Source: Emiliania huxleyi CCMP1516
Lineage: Eukaryota > Haptophyta > Isochrysidales > Noelaerhabdaceae
Direction: 5' to 3'
Assembly: GCF_000372725.1 (NCBI RefSeq)
Contig: NW_005199601.1
Location: forward strand, 551,450 to 615,449
DNA: 64,000 bases
Every line of letters begins with the position of its first letter. Positions within the stretch are counted from its first letter, which is position 1. Shown in pieces: positions 25,887-37,127 of this stretch. The notes below the pieces were generated by a model. It was not told where the DNA came from, did not search any database, and saw only the letters and a program-made list of their open reading frames with translations. The position numbers and the translations under genes were made by a program.

Positions 25887-28038
25887 ACCGGCGGCGCCTC
25901 CCCGACCGCCCGCGCGTAGGCCACCGCCGCCTCCACCGCCGTGCCGAAGCAGCCCAGATAGACTGCCTTGCCGTTCTCGCACTTACTGACTTCGAAGCTG
26001 CCAGAGGTGAGCCTGTAGACACCTTTGTAGCCGGTGCGGTTGTTGCTGGAGAGGTGCAGGCGCAAGCCCTCCGCCTCCGGCACCACCGCCGGTGCCGGTG
26101 CCGCCGCCGCCTGCGCCGCCGCCTCCGCCGCCACAGGCGGCGTCTCCCCGACCGCCCGCGCATACGCCACCGCCGCCTCCACCGCCGTGCCAAATTTGCC
26201 GAGGTAAACATCCTTTCCATCAACCCTGCACCGCACCCCGAAGCGGCAAGTGGAGTAGGGTCCGTCGGAGTACTGATACACGCCCTTGTAGCCACTGCTG
26301 TTGCTGCTCGAGAGGTGCAAGCGCAAGCCCTCCGCCTCCGCCGCAGCCACTGTCGGAGGCTGGTACTCGCCGACCGCCCGCGCATACGCCACCGCCGCCT
26401 CCACCGCCGTGTCGAAGATGCCGAGGGAGACATTCTCTCCGCCCACCCGGCGCCGCGCCTTGAAGCGCCCGGAGGGTAGCTGGACCAAGCCCGTGTAGCC
26501 GGTCGGGTTGCTGCTCGAGAGATGAAGGCGCAAACCCTCCGCCTCCGGCACGACCGCCGCTGCCGCCGCCGCCTGCGCCGCCGCCTCCGCCGCCACCGGT
26601 GGTGAAAGAGCAGGCGCCCCCGCTACCTCGCGAGCATAGCACGCCGCGCAAAACCACTTGCCCTCGGGCGCGAGCGTCCCCGGCGGCAGCTCAAAGTCGC
26701 CATCGCAGCCGTCGCACACGATCGCCGTCACAATCTCGTCCGCCGTTGGCTCCAATTCCGCCTCCTCCCCCGATCCTGCCTGCCCGACCGCCCGCGCGCA
26801 AGCCGCCACAGGCTCCTGCCCGGCCGCCGCCACCGCCCGCGCATAAGCCACCGCCGCCTCCACCGCCGTGTCGAAGTGGCCCAGGTAGACACGGCGGTGG
26901 GAGACCTCGAAGCGTGGTCCCCGCGCAATGACACCGACGTAGCCGGTGCGATTGTCGGACCTGCTGGAGAGGTGCAGGCGCAAGCCCTCCGCCTCCGGCA
27001 CCACCGCCGGTGCCGCCGCCGGTGCCGGTGCCGCCGCCGCCTGCGCCGCTGCCGCCTGCGCCGCCGCCTCCGCCGCCACCGGCGGCGCCTCCCCGACCGC
27101 CCGCGCGTAGGCCACCGCCGCCTCCACCGCCGTGCCGAAGCAGCCCAGATAGACTGCCTTGCCGTTCTCGCACTTGGTGACTTCGAAGCTGCCAGAGGCG
27201 TTCCTGTAGACACACTTGTAGCCGGTCGGGTTGCGGCTGGAGAGGTGCAGGCGCAAGCCCTCCGCCTCCTCCACCACCGCCACCGGCGGCGCCTCCCCGA
27301 CCGCCTGCGCGTAGGCCACCGCCGCCTCCACCGCCGTGCCGAAGCAGCCCAGAAAGACTACCTTGCAGTTCTCGCACTTGGTGGCTTGAAAGTGGCCACG
27401 GGGGTGTCTGTAGACACCCTTGTAGCCGGTGGCGTTGCTGGAGAGGTGCAGGCGCAAGCCCTCCGCCTCCGGCACCACCGCCGCTGCCGCCTCCGCCGCA
27501 AGCGCTTCTCGAAACGACGACGCGTCGTGGGATTGCTTGGTGCCCTTGCCGCTTGCCGAGGCCGACGGAGAAGAGGCCGCCTCGGGGGCAGCCGTGGCGC
27601 AGGCCGCCTCGGGAGCAGCCGTGGCGCCCGCCTCCCGACGCAGCTTGTCGCGGAGGCGCCGCGCGATCTCCGCCTTGGTGCCCTGCTTGACGAGGCCCTC
27701 CGCCTCGCACAGCGCCTTGAGCTGCGACACGCTCAGACCGCCGCTCTCGCGCAGCCGCCTCGCCAGCGCCTCCGAATTGCCGTACGTCGGCAGCCCCTTC
27801 TCCTCGCAGAGCGGCTTGAGCCGGCGCGGCGGCAGCCGATCCAGCCAGTTTAGCGTCAGCGCCTCCGCCTCGGCCTCCGCGTCGTGCTTGCGCCACGCGT
27901 CGGTCAGCGAGGCGGCGCGCAGCCCCGCCGGGCTGTGGTAGATGGCGTACGTGCGCTCCGAGGAGGTCGTGCGCTGCTCGACGCTCCAGCCCGGCGGCAC
28001 AGGTTCTGCTGGCGGCTCTGGAAGCTCCTCCCGCGGCA

Positions 28039-28079
<41 letters not shown>

Positions 28080-29299
28080 ACGGCCGGCTCCGCGAGTTTG
28101 CGTGCCTTTGGGCTCCTGCCCTCTGCCTGCGAGGCCGGCAGCGTTTGCGCGGGCCGGATGAGCCCGGCCGCCACTCCCTCCTCCTCGTCTCCGTCCTCGT
28201 AGGCAAGGTCGTACGTGCCGTCTGCGTTGACTGCGGCGATGCGCGCGGGGAACCACTTTGCGCACCTGCCGTGCTGCGCGCGCCCCGGTGCCGACGAGAC
28301 GTGGTCTCCTTCCGCAAACGTGCCGGCGGAGAAGGCAGCGGAGACGGTGGTGGCGGCGGAAGGAGCTGCCGCCACAGAGCCTGCTGGTTGCGGCGCCTCT
28401 GACTCTGCCGCCGATGACGATGGCCCCGCCTCCGCCTCCCGCCCGACCGCCCGCGCGTAGGCCACCGCCGCCTCCACCGCCGTGTCGAAGCAGCCCAGAT
28501 AGACTGCCTTGCCGTTCTCGTACTTACTGGCTTCGAAGCTGCCAGAGGTGAGCCTGTAGACACACTTGTAGCCGGTGCCGTTGCGGCTGGAGAGGTGCAG
28601 GCGCAAGCCCTCCGCCTCCTCCACCGCCTCCGCCTCCGCCTCCGCCTCCGCCTCCGCCTCCGCCTCCGCCTCCGCCTCCGCCTCCGCCTCCGCCTCCGCC
28701 TCCGCCTCCGCCTCCGCCTCCTCCACCGCCTCCGCCTCCTCCACCGCCGCCACCGGCGCCTCCCCGACCATCCGCGCATAGGCCACCGCCGCTTCCACGG
28801 CCGTGTCAAAGCAGCCGAGGGCGACATTCTTGCCGTCAACCTTGCGCTGCGCCCGGAAGCGGCGTCTTTCCTTGTGCACGCCCCTGTACCCGGTGCTGTT
28901 GCTGCGAGAGAGGTGCAAGCGCAAGCCCTCCGCCTCCTCCACCACCGCCGCTGCCGCCGCCTCCGCCGCCGCCTGCGCCGCCACCGGCGGCGCCTCCCCG
29001 ACCGCCTGCGCGTAGGCCACCGCCGCCTCCACCGCCTCCGCCTCCGCCTCCGCCGCCACCGGCGCCTCCCCGACCATCCGCGCATAGGCCACCGCCGCTT
29101 CCACGGCTGTGTCAAAGCAGCCGAGGGCGACAGACTTGCCGTCAACCTTGCGCTGCGCCCGGAAGCGGCGTCTTTCCTTGCGCACGCCCCTGTACCCGGT
29201 GCTGTTGCTGCGAGAGAGGTGCAGGCGCAAGCCCTCCGCCTCCCCCGCCACCGCCGCCTCCGCCGCGCCGTGTGAAGCATTCGCGGAAAGTGTCCTCAT
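23855..29299 (-). CDS. giant chromatin/transcription protein: eleven AP2 domains, Tudor-like, SAP, PHD-like and a homeodomain
   Basis: Start chosen at the ATG at 29299 (MRTLSANASHG), just before the first AP2 repeat. Exons are 29299..25448, 25353..25311 and 25243 onward; introns 25354..25447 (GT-AG, branch-like CTAAC) and 25244..25310 (GC-AG). Exon 1 has ten AP2 units of about 60 residues (EAEGLRLHLSSxNxTGYKGV to FDTAVEAAVAYARAVGEAP). After unit 3 come a Tudor/agenet-like segment (NADGTYDLAYEDGDEEEGV), an MBD-like stretch (PPGWSVEQRTTSSERTYAIY) and two SAP helices (PPRRLKPLCEEKGLP and SVSQLKALCEAEGL). After unit 6 comes a PHD-like Cys cluster (VCDGCDGDF to WFCAACY). Across the introns ALWRIEHDDGDEEDLEEHEV forms a further Tudor-like module. 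Exon 3 has an eleventh AP2, then SSQGIALLEAAFAHAATAH and, one frame over, RQVTVWFQNRRARG, the recognition helix of a homeodomain. Probably a nuclear DNA-binding regulator. Confidence 0.75.
24005..24015. other. homopolymer run (11 G/C) splitting the homeodomain frame
   Basis: The exon-3 frame stops at 23976, and the homeodomain helix 3 lies in the next frame down to 23855. A one-base change in this run would join LEAAFAHAATAHPP to CRVGVDCDRRTLAAVLE and WFQNRRARG. Confidence 0.6.
28620..28735. repeat. (GCCTCC)n hexamer microsatellite, coding (EA)n
   Basis: About 16 repeats between AP2 units 2 and 3 of the large gene, translated as alternating Glu-Ala. Confidence 0.9.
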
Positions 29300-29369
29300 G
29301 AGACAGAGGGGGCGCTGGGCGATGGTGTTAGGCCCAGCGTCGTCACTTCGTGTATTTTTTTCTTTTTTT

Positions 29370-29550
29370 GAGAGCGCCTTCGTTGTTAATAGTACAAACC
29401 CAATGGTCCTCTGCGAGCGGTCCTTCGTTGCAGTCGCACACACGCACACGCCGCGCCGCACCGCGCGCCCGCCCACCGCCCCGCCCAGGCGGGAAAGAGA
29501 TGAGGAGATGGGACAGCGAAGGGGGAAGCACAAGCACGTATGGGAGGGTT
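29370..29550 (-). promoter_or_regulatory. 5' leader of the AP2 gene, repeat copy B
   Basis: Immediately upstream of the AP2 gene start, sharing ordered blocks with 6270..6545 including TATTAACAACGAAGGCGCTC. Its position suggests a 5' leader or promoter unit, but a repeat-element origin is possible. Confidence 0.45.
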
Positions 29551-30204
29551 CAGTAATGCGCCACGCTGCCCGGCGTCTCTCACTTTCCGGGACAGCCCCG
29601 CCCTTGTGAGGCAGGAAAGTGACGGCTACCCCGTACGCCCTGCAGCCTGCTACCCCGACGCCGACCGCCCATTCTCCCCTCCTCGTTCCCCCCTCGAATG
29701 CTCCGGACCCCGACAAGCCGCCCGACGTTGGGCCTCTGCCCCGCACGCTCCCGCCCCTCTGCCCCTCACACACACCCAGGCCCGACATGCACATACAAGA
29801 CAAACCCGGCGTCCTGCTCTCAAAAGAAAAGAAAAAATGGGAAGGAGGAGACCAGCGGGGGAGACTCCCCGCCTATGCAACACCCCAGAGAGGGGCTGCC
29901 ATCGCCGAAGCTGTGCCTAAGCATAACTCCCAAACCCGCAGCGGCCCGGGGGGCCTTGGGGGCAGCCTGCCGGACCGCTGTTGCACGGGGCCAAGCACCG
30001 GCAGATGAGTGGAATTGATGGATTGGGCTGTTGTCCGTGCCTCCCCTCTATACGTCAGAGTGAGACCTACGCCGCGCCGGGTAAGGAGCGCGCCCGGTCC
30101 TCGACGGAGCCGCGCGCCCCAAACGACCCAGGCGGCGAGTAGTCGTCCTCGAACCTTCGACTCGTAGTCGCCCGTGGTTAGCGCCCCTCCTCCCTCGCCC
30201 GTCC
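29551..30204. other. intergenic, no gene seen
   Basis: Between the AP2 gene 5' end and the 3' end of the retroelement. Only low-quality shadow frames. Confidence 0.5.
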
Positions 30205-32262
30205 CTATTCATACTGCTCCCGAGGCGCCCGCGGCATCTCGCCGCCCATCTTCGGCCACGCGTTGTAGTCGAAGATGGCGGCGTTGCGCCTCGCGACGAT
30301 GGCCGAGTGCACTTGCAGGAAGCGTTTGCGCTCGCTACTGACCCGCCATCGTTCGCTGTCGGAGGACGCCTTAGCGGCCTTGATGTCGAAGTTGGTGTTG
30401 AACCACGTCGCCGCCTCGTGCCCGATGCCGCCACGCGTGCTCGCCGCCCATGTCATAAAGTCGCAGTTTTTGGCGTCGCACGCCGCTGCCTTGGCCTTCC
30501 GCTTCGTCGCCTCGGCGTAGTCGGTGGCTAGGCGCTTGCCGCTCGCCAGCGGGCGCAGCTTGTCATGGTGCACCGCGGTGACGCACGTGCCGTCGTACAC
30601 CACGGCGCGCGCCGACTCTGCATAGTTGCCGAAGACGCCGTCGCCCCGTTGGTACGGGTTGGTGTCCGGATCGTGCGCCCGCGTCGGGTCCCTGCAGCCG
30701 AGCCTCACCTCCATGACCTTTGCCGAGGCGCCGAAGGCGCGGGCGACGTTCGTGACGTGGGTGTTGAGGGATGTGTGCCCCGTGGCCAGCCAGCCGCCGT
30801 AGTTGCACCCATCCCAGTGCGTGCCGTTGAGGTGCTCGAAGAGCGACAGCGTGCGCGGCACTCGCGCGTCGCCGATGTCGCACGGGACGCATCCCGTTAG
30901 CCTCGTGCGGTGGTAGATGCACACCGAGTTAGGGCCCACGCCGACGCAGCGCGTGGCGAGGGTGATGGCGCCCTTGGGGTGGTTGAGGTAGCCCTGCGCC
31001 TCGTGGAGCCACGCCTTGTCGTTCAGCTCGACGTCCTTGTGGACGACGTCGATGCCGAGCACCGCGCCCGCCCCGAGTTGCTTCGTCGAGCGGAAGTGCG
31101 CTCGCGTCGCCGGGTGCACCTTCGGGTCGTTGACGATGGCGTCGAACATGTCTTGCTGCAGGGCGTTGTTGGCGACGTGCTGGAAGTGGCGCCCCGAGAC
31201 CTGTTCGATCCCCTTGTAGTCGACGGAGCCGTCGTCCGCGACGATCTTGTTGCGGAGGGACCTCCAGTCGTCGGCGTCACTGTCCGGGCCGCTCGCGAAG
31301 CCCGCCGAATTGCTCACAAGCTCTTCGATGAACGCAATTGCCTCCGCTAGCATTGGCACGCCGGACGTGGCCCACTCGTTCGGGGGCGGCACCAATGGGG
31401 ACACGTCCTCGAGCCGCCGCAGCAGATAGAGGACGTCGAGCACGCGCCCGGTCGAAGCGGCCGGCGCGATGAGTCGTGGGTGCGCCCAGCCGAAGCCGCC
31501 ATTCCGCTGCGAGAGGTGCATCGCCTCCTCGCACCGCCGCTCCGTCGGGCCGGCGGGGTTGGCGTCGTGCTGCACGTCGCGGATCTCAGAGGGGCTGGTG
31601 GCGGTGAGCGTGCGGAAGAGCTGCGCTTGCGTCTCGCCAGCGTACTCGAGCGGCTCGCGCGTGACCGAGGGCTCGCAGCCACGGGCGACGTGGTTGAGCG
31701 CGGTGGACGCCTTGAGGGTGAAGCGTCCGAGGAGCTCGGCCGTCTGCCGCCCGAGCGCCGGCGTGAGCTTCTCGAGCACCCTCAGCTTGATCTCGTGCGC
31801 CCGCACCTTGTCCATGGCGATGCCGGTGCGCGCTGCCGCTTCGTAGCCCACGCCGACGCCGTTGACTCGGAGCGCGTCGCGCAACACCGTCGGCCACTTG
31901 CGCTTTCCCTCGTGCATCTGCGACGGGAAGAGCTTGATGAAGCGCGCTACGTCAAGCTCCGTGTCCTGCCACTTCCGCGACTGCAGGATCTTGAACTTGC
32001 GCGCGTTCGCGGAGAGGTTGAGCTCTCGCTCCGAGAGCTTGACGTAGGCGGTGCACCACTCCGCCGCCCGTTCGATGTCGGCGGCCTCGCGGACGACGGT
32101 CGGCGCGTGGGCGTCGTCGGCGATGCACTTCGGCACAACCTCCGGGTACCTCTCCTTGAGCGGCTTAAGGACGAGGAAGCAGACGGCGATGCAGAGCGAT
32201 GTGTTATAGTTCCAGAAAATAAAATGAACTCGGGGGCACGGGACGCGGCACAAACGGGGCAC
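30205..32262 (-). mobile_element. 5'-truncated retrotransposon ORF, reverse transcriptase C-terminal half
   Basis: A 685-codon open frame ending at 30205. It enters at the RT palm: CIAVCFLVLKPLKERYPEV then PKCIADDAH, where IADD takes the place of the YxDD catalytic box. A long thumb and connection region follows (NARKFKILQSRKWQDTEL, KLTPALGRQTAELLGRF, SQRNGGFGWAHPRLIAPAA) and a C-terminal domain with conserved Cys/His/Trp (TGCVPCDIGD, GTHWDGCNYGGWLATGHTSL). RT fingers, any endonuclease and an initiator are absent upstream of about 32.21 kb, so the copy is cut at the 5' end as non-LTR insertions usually are. The uninterrupted frame suggests a recent insertion. Confidence 0.72.
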
Positions 32263-32495
32263 AAACGCTTCTTGTGTAAAGTAAGATACCCGCCCAAGGG
32301 GCGTCTACTTGGGTTTGTCCGCGACACATCGCGGGAGATACATGCCCAAGTCTCGCGGCACGGGGAAACCCGCAAATCCATCCCCGCCGGGGCGTAAATC
32401 GGTCCAGGGCACCTCGTACCCTCACGCCATCGTCGGACGCTGCCTGCACTCGCGTCGGTCCCTGGAGGCCTCGCACTGGCGCTGCACGCCTCGAG

Positions 32496-34131
32496 ATGAA
32501 CGGGCCTGACTCGCGAAACGTCTGTGTCCTCGCTCACGTCGACCACGGCAAGACTAGCCTCTCCGACGGCCTCATCGCGAGCAATGGCATCATCTCGAGC
32601 CGCCTGGCCGGCCAGCTGCGCTACATGGACTCGCGCGACGACGAGCAGGACCGCGGCATCACGATGAAGGCGTCCTCCATCGCGCTGGTATACCAGCCGG
32701 AGGAGGTGGCGGCGGCGGGCGGCGGCGCAGAGGCGGCGAGCCCGCTGCGGGTCAATCTGATCGACTCGCCCGGCCACGTCGACTTCTGCTCCGAGGTCTC
32801 TTCGGCGGTGCGGCTGAGCGACGGCGCGCTGCTGGTGGTGGACGTGGTGGAGGGCGTGTGCGTGCAGACCGCCGCCGTGCTGCGGCAGGCGTGGGACGAG
32901 GGCGTCACCCCGCTCCTCGTCCTCAACAAGATGGACCGGCTAGTCGCCGAGCTGCGCCTCTCGCCCATCGAGGCGTGGGGGCACATCAAGCGGATTCTCG
33001 GCCAGCTCAACGCCATCGCGGGCCAGTTCTACACCGCGGACCGCCTCGTCGCCGAGGGCGGCGCCGCCGCCGCGTTGGCCACTGGTGGTGACAGCGGCGG
33101 CGGCGACGATGGCGGCGGCGGCGGCGGCGGTGACGGCGGCGGTGACGGCGGCGGCAGTGGCGGCGGCGGCAGTGGCGGCGGCGGCGTGGAGAAGGGGGTG
33201 CGCGAGCTCCAATTCTCGCCGACGCGCGGCAACGTGCTCTTCGCTTCGGCGGCGCACGGGTGGGCCTTCGACCTCGCCGCGTTTGCGCGGCAGTACGCTG
33301 CCAAGCTCGGCCTCAAGGAGAGCACGCTGCAGCGGACCCTGTGGAAGGAGGAGTGTCAACTCACTATTGACGAGCTGGTCGTTAGGAGAGCACGCTGCAG
33401 CGGACCCTGTGGGGGGAGTACTTTTACCAGCCGAAGACGAAGCGGGTGGTCTCGAGCGACCCGTCGGGCCGGCTCAAGCCAATGTTCGCCGAGTTTGTCC
33501 TCGGGGCGGTCTGGCGCGTCTACGCGGCGGCGCTGCTCGAGCCAGGCGCGAGGCCACCCCACCATCTCCCCACATCTCCCCATATCTCCCCATGTCTCCG
33601 TGGCGTCCTCAAGTGCGAGGCCACCCCACGCACGCCGCCCCATCTCTCCGCATCTCCCCACATCCCCCCACATCTCGCCATATCTCCCCACATCTCCCTT
33701 TGCTCAGACGCCACGCAGCTCGCCAAGATGATCGGCTCGCTCGGGCTGTCGGTGCCGCCGCAGCAGCTGAATCACGCGGACGGCGCGGTCGCCGTGCGCG
33801 CCGTGATGAGCGCGTGGCTGCCGCTGGCGCGCTCGCTCCTCGGCGCCGTCGCTGCGCACCTCCCCTCCTCGCGAGCCGCGCAGGCGGCGCGGCTGCCGTC
33901 GCTCTGCCCGTCGCTCGCCGCGCAGCCGCGCACCGGCCGCGTGCGCGCGGCGATCGAGGCGTGCGACGCGTCGGAGAGTGCGCCGCTGGTGCTCTACGTC
34001 GCAAAGATGGTGTACGCGGTGGGCGTGCCGGGCGCGCACGAGGCGGACGAGTTTGTCGGCTTCGCGCGCCTGTTCTCAGGCACTCTCCGCCCCGGCAGCG
34101 GGGGCACGGTGCGGCTGGTTGCGGCGGCGGC

Positions 34132-34163
<32 letters not shown>

Positions 34164-36987
34164 AGGGCGGCGGCGGCGTGGTGCTGCCGATCGACAGCTT
34201 GCGCCTCTATCTGCTGATGGGGCGTGAGCTGGTCAGCGCGCCGCAAGCGTCTGCAGGCTCCATCATCGGGGTTGGCGGGCTGGCTGGCGCGGTGCGGAAG
34301 CGCGGCACCGTAGATGGTGGAGGTGCAGATCCACACCTCCCCACGTCTCCCCAGATCTCATCTCTGACGGCCCTCGATGCGGGGGTGCACCTTCTGCAGA
34401 GAAGAGACACGAGGCACCCCGAGCCCGCACATCGCCTCTCTTCACCCGTACTCTCGCTGCAGCCGCGTACTCGTACAGGATTCGGGTGATGTTGGGGTAG
34501 GGTACTGGACACGGTACCTTAGGGGGAGGGCACTCCGCCGAGGCTCCGACTTCAGCTCTCTGCATTCCGACTCGCAGGTGCGGCACCCTCTCCAGCGAGC
34601 CGGACTGCCCGCCGTTTGAGCCGATGCGGCTCGCGGGGGCGCCCATCGTGCAGGCTCGAGATATGGGGAGATGTGGGGAGATACGGGGAGATACGGGGAG
34701 ATATGGGGAGATATGGGGAGACCGTGCAGGCGGCTCGCCTTTCCCGAGCCAACCGACGCCCCCCCGCGCCGCAGCCTCGCCCGAGCCGCCTTCTGCCCTC
34801 GCCCGCAGGTGGCTGTCGAGCCGACCGACATCAGCTCGCTCCCGACCCTCGAGGCGGGCCTCCGCCGGCTGGACGACTCGGACCCCGCCCTCGAGACGGC
34901 GCGATGCCGCAGAGATGCCGCAGAGATGCCGCAGAGATGCCGCAGAGATGCCGCAGAGATGCCTCAGAGATGCCTCAGAGATGCCGCCGAGACGCGCCGA
35001 ACCGCTCTCGAGGCGCGAAGCCCCCGCAACTGACGAGAGCTGCGCGCGCACACACACGCGCGCGCGCGCACACACACACATCACCCCCCCCTCCCCTCCT
35101 CGCGCCGCCGCCGCCGCGCAGGACACACACCACACACCCCTCCCCTCCTCGCGCCGCCGCCGCCCGCGTAGGCGACCCTCCCCATCTCTCCCCATCTCTC
35201 CCCATCTCTCCCCATCTCTCCCCATCTCTCGCTGCCGCGTAGGCGACCCTCCCCATCTCTCGCCATCTCTCCCCATCTCTCCCCATCTCTCGCTGCCGCG
35301 TAGGCGACCCTCCCCATCTCTCGCCATCTCTCCCCATCTCTCCCCATCTCTCGCTGCCGCGTAGGCGACCCTCCCCACCGGCGAGCTCGTGGGAGATACG
35401 GGGAGATACGGGGAGATACGGGGAGATACGGGGAGATAGGCGACCCTCCCCACCGGCGAGCTCGTCCTGCGCGCGTGCGGCGAGGTGCACCTCGAGCGCT
35501 GCCTCCACGACCTGCGCACAACCTTCGCGCCCGGGGTCGAGCTCGCCATCTCGCCGCCCATCGTCCCCTTCCGCGAGGGCCTGGCGCCAGAGGCGGACGG
35601 CAGCGCCACCGCCGCCACCGCCGGCCGGCACGCCCTCCCTCGCCGTCCGAGCGGCGCGGCTTACATGAACATGAACCACTGATGAGCTATGAAGGACTAA
35701 TGAATTAGGCACGCCTCCCTCGCCGTCCGAGCGGCGCGGCTTCCCGACTCCGCGGCGGCGGCGCTGCGCGATGGCGCTGCGAGCTTCGGCGGCGGCCACA
35801 GCTGCCTCCCGCCGCTCGACCTCCTCCCTGCGGCGCAGGCCGCGGCGCTGCGCCACGTCTCCGACGCGCTCGATGCCAGCGCCATCGGCGGCGGCGTCGC
35901 GGGCTGGGCTGTACACGAATGCAAGGTTGAGTAAGGGTTGGTTAAGGGTCAATTAGGCGGCGGCGGCGCGGGCTGGGCCGGCGCGCGGCTGCTCGGGACG
36001 GGTCCTCTCGACACGCTCCTCGTCTGCAGCGCGCAAGCCGCGGAGGCGATGGAGGTGCCGACGAGCCCGCTCGCGCGCACGGCGGGCAGCCAGTTGGCGA
36101 CGTCGCTTGTGTCCGGCTTCCTGCTCGCCGTGGCAAAGGGCCCCCTGTGCGACGAGCCGATGAGCGGCGCGAGATTACCCGTGATTACCCGAGATTACCC
36201 GAGATTACCCGCGATTAGCCCCCTGTGCGACGAGCCGACGAGCGGCGCGTCGGCCCCTCCCCTCGCGCGCGAGGCGGCGGGCGGCGCCCCGTCCCCACCC
36301 GCGTCGCCGCGACTAGGCGCCGTCTTTCTCGTCGAGGAGGTCCGCTGGAGCGACGAGGCGGACGGCGGTGGCGGCGGCGGTTGGGATGGCGGCGGCATCA
36401 CAGGCAGGGGCATCACAGGCAGGGGCGGCGGCGGTGCCGACCCTCCCGCTGAGCCCGCCGCCGCCGAGCCCGCCGCCGAGGCTGGTGCGCTGCCCGGCCA
36501 GCTCATTGCCGCGATGCGCGAGGCGTGCCGCGCCGCTTTCCTGCGCTGCGGCACGCGGCTGCTCGAGCCGGTGTACCGCTGCGAGGTCCAATGCGACCAG
36601 GAGATCCTCGGCCGCATGTACGCCGTGCTGCGGAAGCGGCGCGGCGAGATCCTGGCGGAGGACTTGCGTGAGGGCACGGACCTCTTCCTCATCTCGGCGA
36701 GCTTGCCGGTGGTCGAGTCGTTTGGCTTCGCGAACGATTTGCGCAAGAACACATCGGGCGCCGCGCACCCTCAGCTCGTCTTTTCGCACTACGAGGCGCT
36801 GCCACAGGACCCGCTCTTTGTGGTGGCGACCGAGGAGGAGCAGGAGGCGCTGGACGACGGAGACTTGCCCACCATCAATCTAGCACGCAAGCTGATGGAC
36901 GGCGTGCGCAGGCGAAAGGGGTTGCGCGTCGAGGACAAGGTGGTGGCGTCGGCGACGAAGCAAAGGACGATGTCGCGCAAGCGATGA
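32496..36987 (+). CDS. EFL1: elongation factor-like GTPase 1 (60S ribosome maturation)
   Basis: Nine exons: 32496..33317, 33386..33545, 33708..34299, 34578..34653, 34809..34898, 35440..35627, 35709..35887, 35957..36140 and 36219..36987. Phases agree throughout and give 1,019 residues, close to the family length. GTPase motifs: AHVDHGKTSL (G1), RGITMKAS (G2), DSPGHVDF (G3), NKMD (G4). Joined exons give TLQRTLWGEYFYQPKTKRVV, KCGTLSSEPDCPPFEP, PIVQVAVEPTDISSLP, TGELVLRACGEVHLERCLHD, then AKGPLCDEP and the C-terminal GRMYAVLRKRRGEILAEDL, all in EFL1 order. The family works with SBDS to release eIF6/Tif6 from nascent 60S subunits in the cytoplasm. Gly-rich insertions are lineage-specific. Donors are GA, GC (six times) and one CC (36141). 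Each acceptor is AG, and in six of eight introns the intron start clearly repeats the next exon's start. Confidence 0.93.
33318..33385 (+). other. EFL1 intron 1, GA-AG, 28-bp edge duplication
   Basis: 33317..33344 and 33385..33412 are identical (28 bases, beginning GGAGAGCACGCTGCAGCGGA). Splicing AAG|GAGAGC to TTAG|GAGAGC restores LKESTLQRTLWGEYFY. Confidence 0.8.
34899..35439 (+). other. EFL1 intron 5, GC-AG, built of tandem repeats carrying exon sequence
   Basis: 541 bases. The body has (AGAGATGCC)n, a (CA)n block, and a 61-bp unit (GCGTAGGCGACCCTCCCC plus CTCTCCCCAT repeats) in about four copies at 35165..35380. The exon-6 start GCGACCCTCCCCACCGGCGA also occurs 76 bases earlier, so two tandem acceptors TAG|GCGACC exist. 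Confidence 0.7.
35628..35708 (+). other. EFL1 intron 6, GC-AG, 34-bp edge duplication
   Basis: The intron starts GCACGCCCTCCCTCGCCGTC and the next exon starts GCACGCCTCCCTCGCCGTCC; the match continues through GCGGCGCGGCTT with a single one-base indel. Confidence 0.8.
36141..36218 (+). other. EFL1 intron 8, apparent CC-AG, 31-bp edge duplication
   Basis: 36141..36171 and 36219..36249 match with one mismatch (start CCCCCTGTGCGACGAGCCGA). The body is (GATTACCCGA)n ending GATTAG. No GT, GC or GA donor keeps frame. Confidence 0.65.
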
Positions 36988-37127
36988 GCCGCCAACCGCG
37001 CCCTGCGTTGTCGTATTCTGTGATCTGTGATCTGTGAGGGTAGAGGGCCCACAGCGTCCTAATCTAAAATCTGAGGATTCAGGATTCAGACGCTTCGCTA
37101 CTTCGCTTTAGTGAGGCCAAAGTGAGT

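Noticed and set aside
25475-29280. long plus-strand Arg-rich ORFs (for example 334, 325 and 226 codons)
   Set aside because: Antisense frames of the AP2 array; they repeat with its periodicity and lack any domain.
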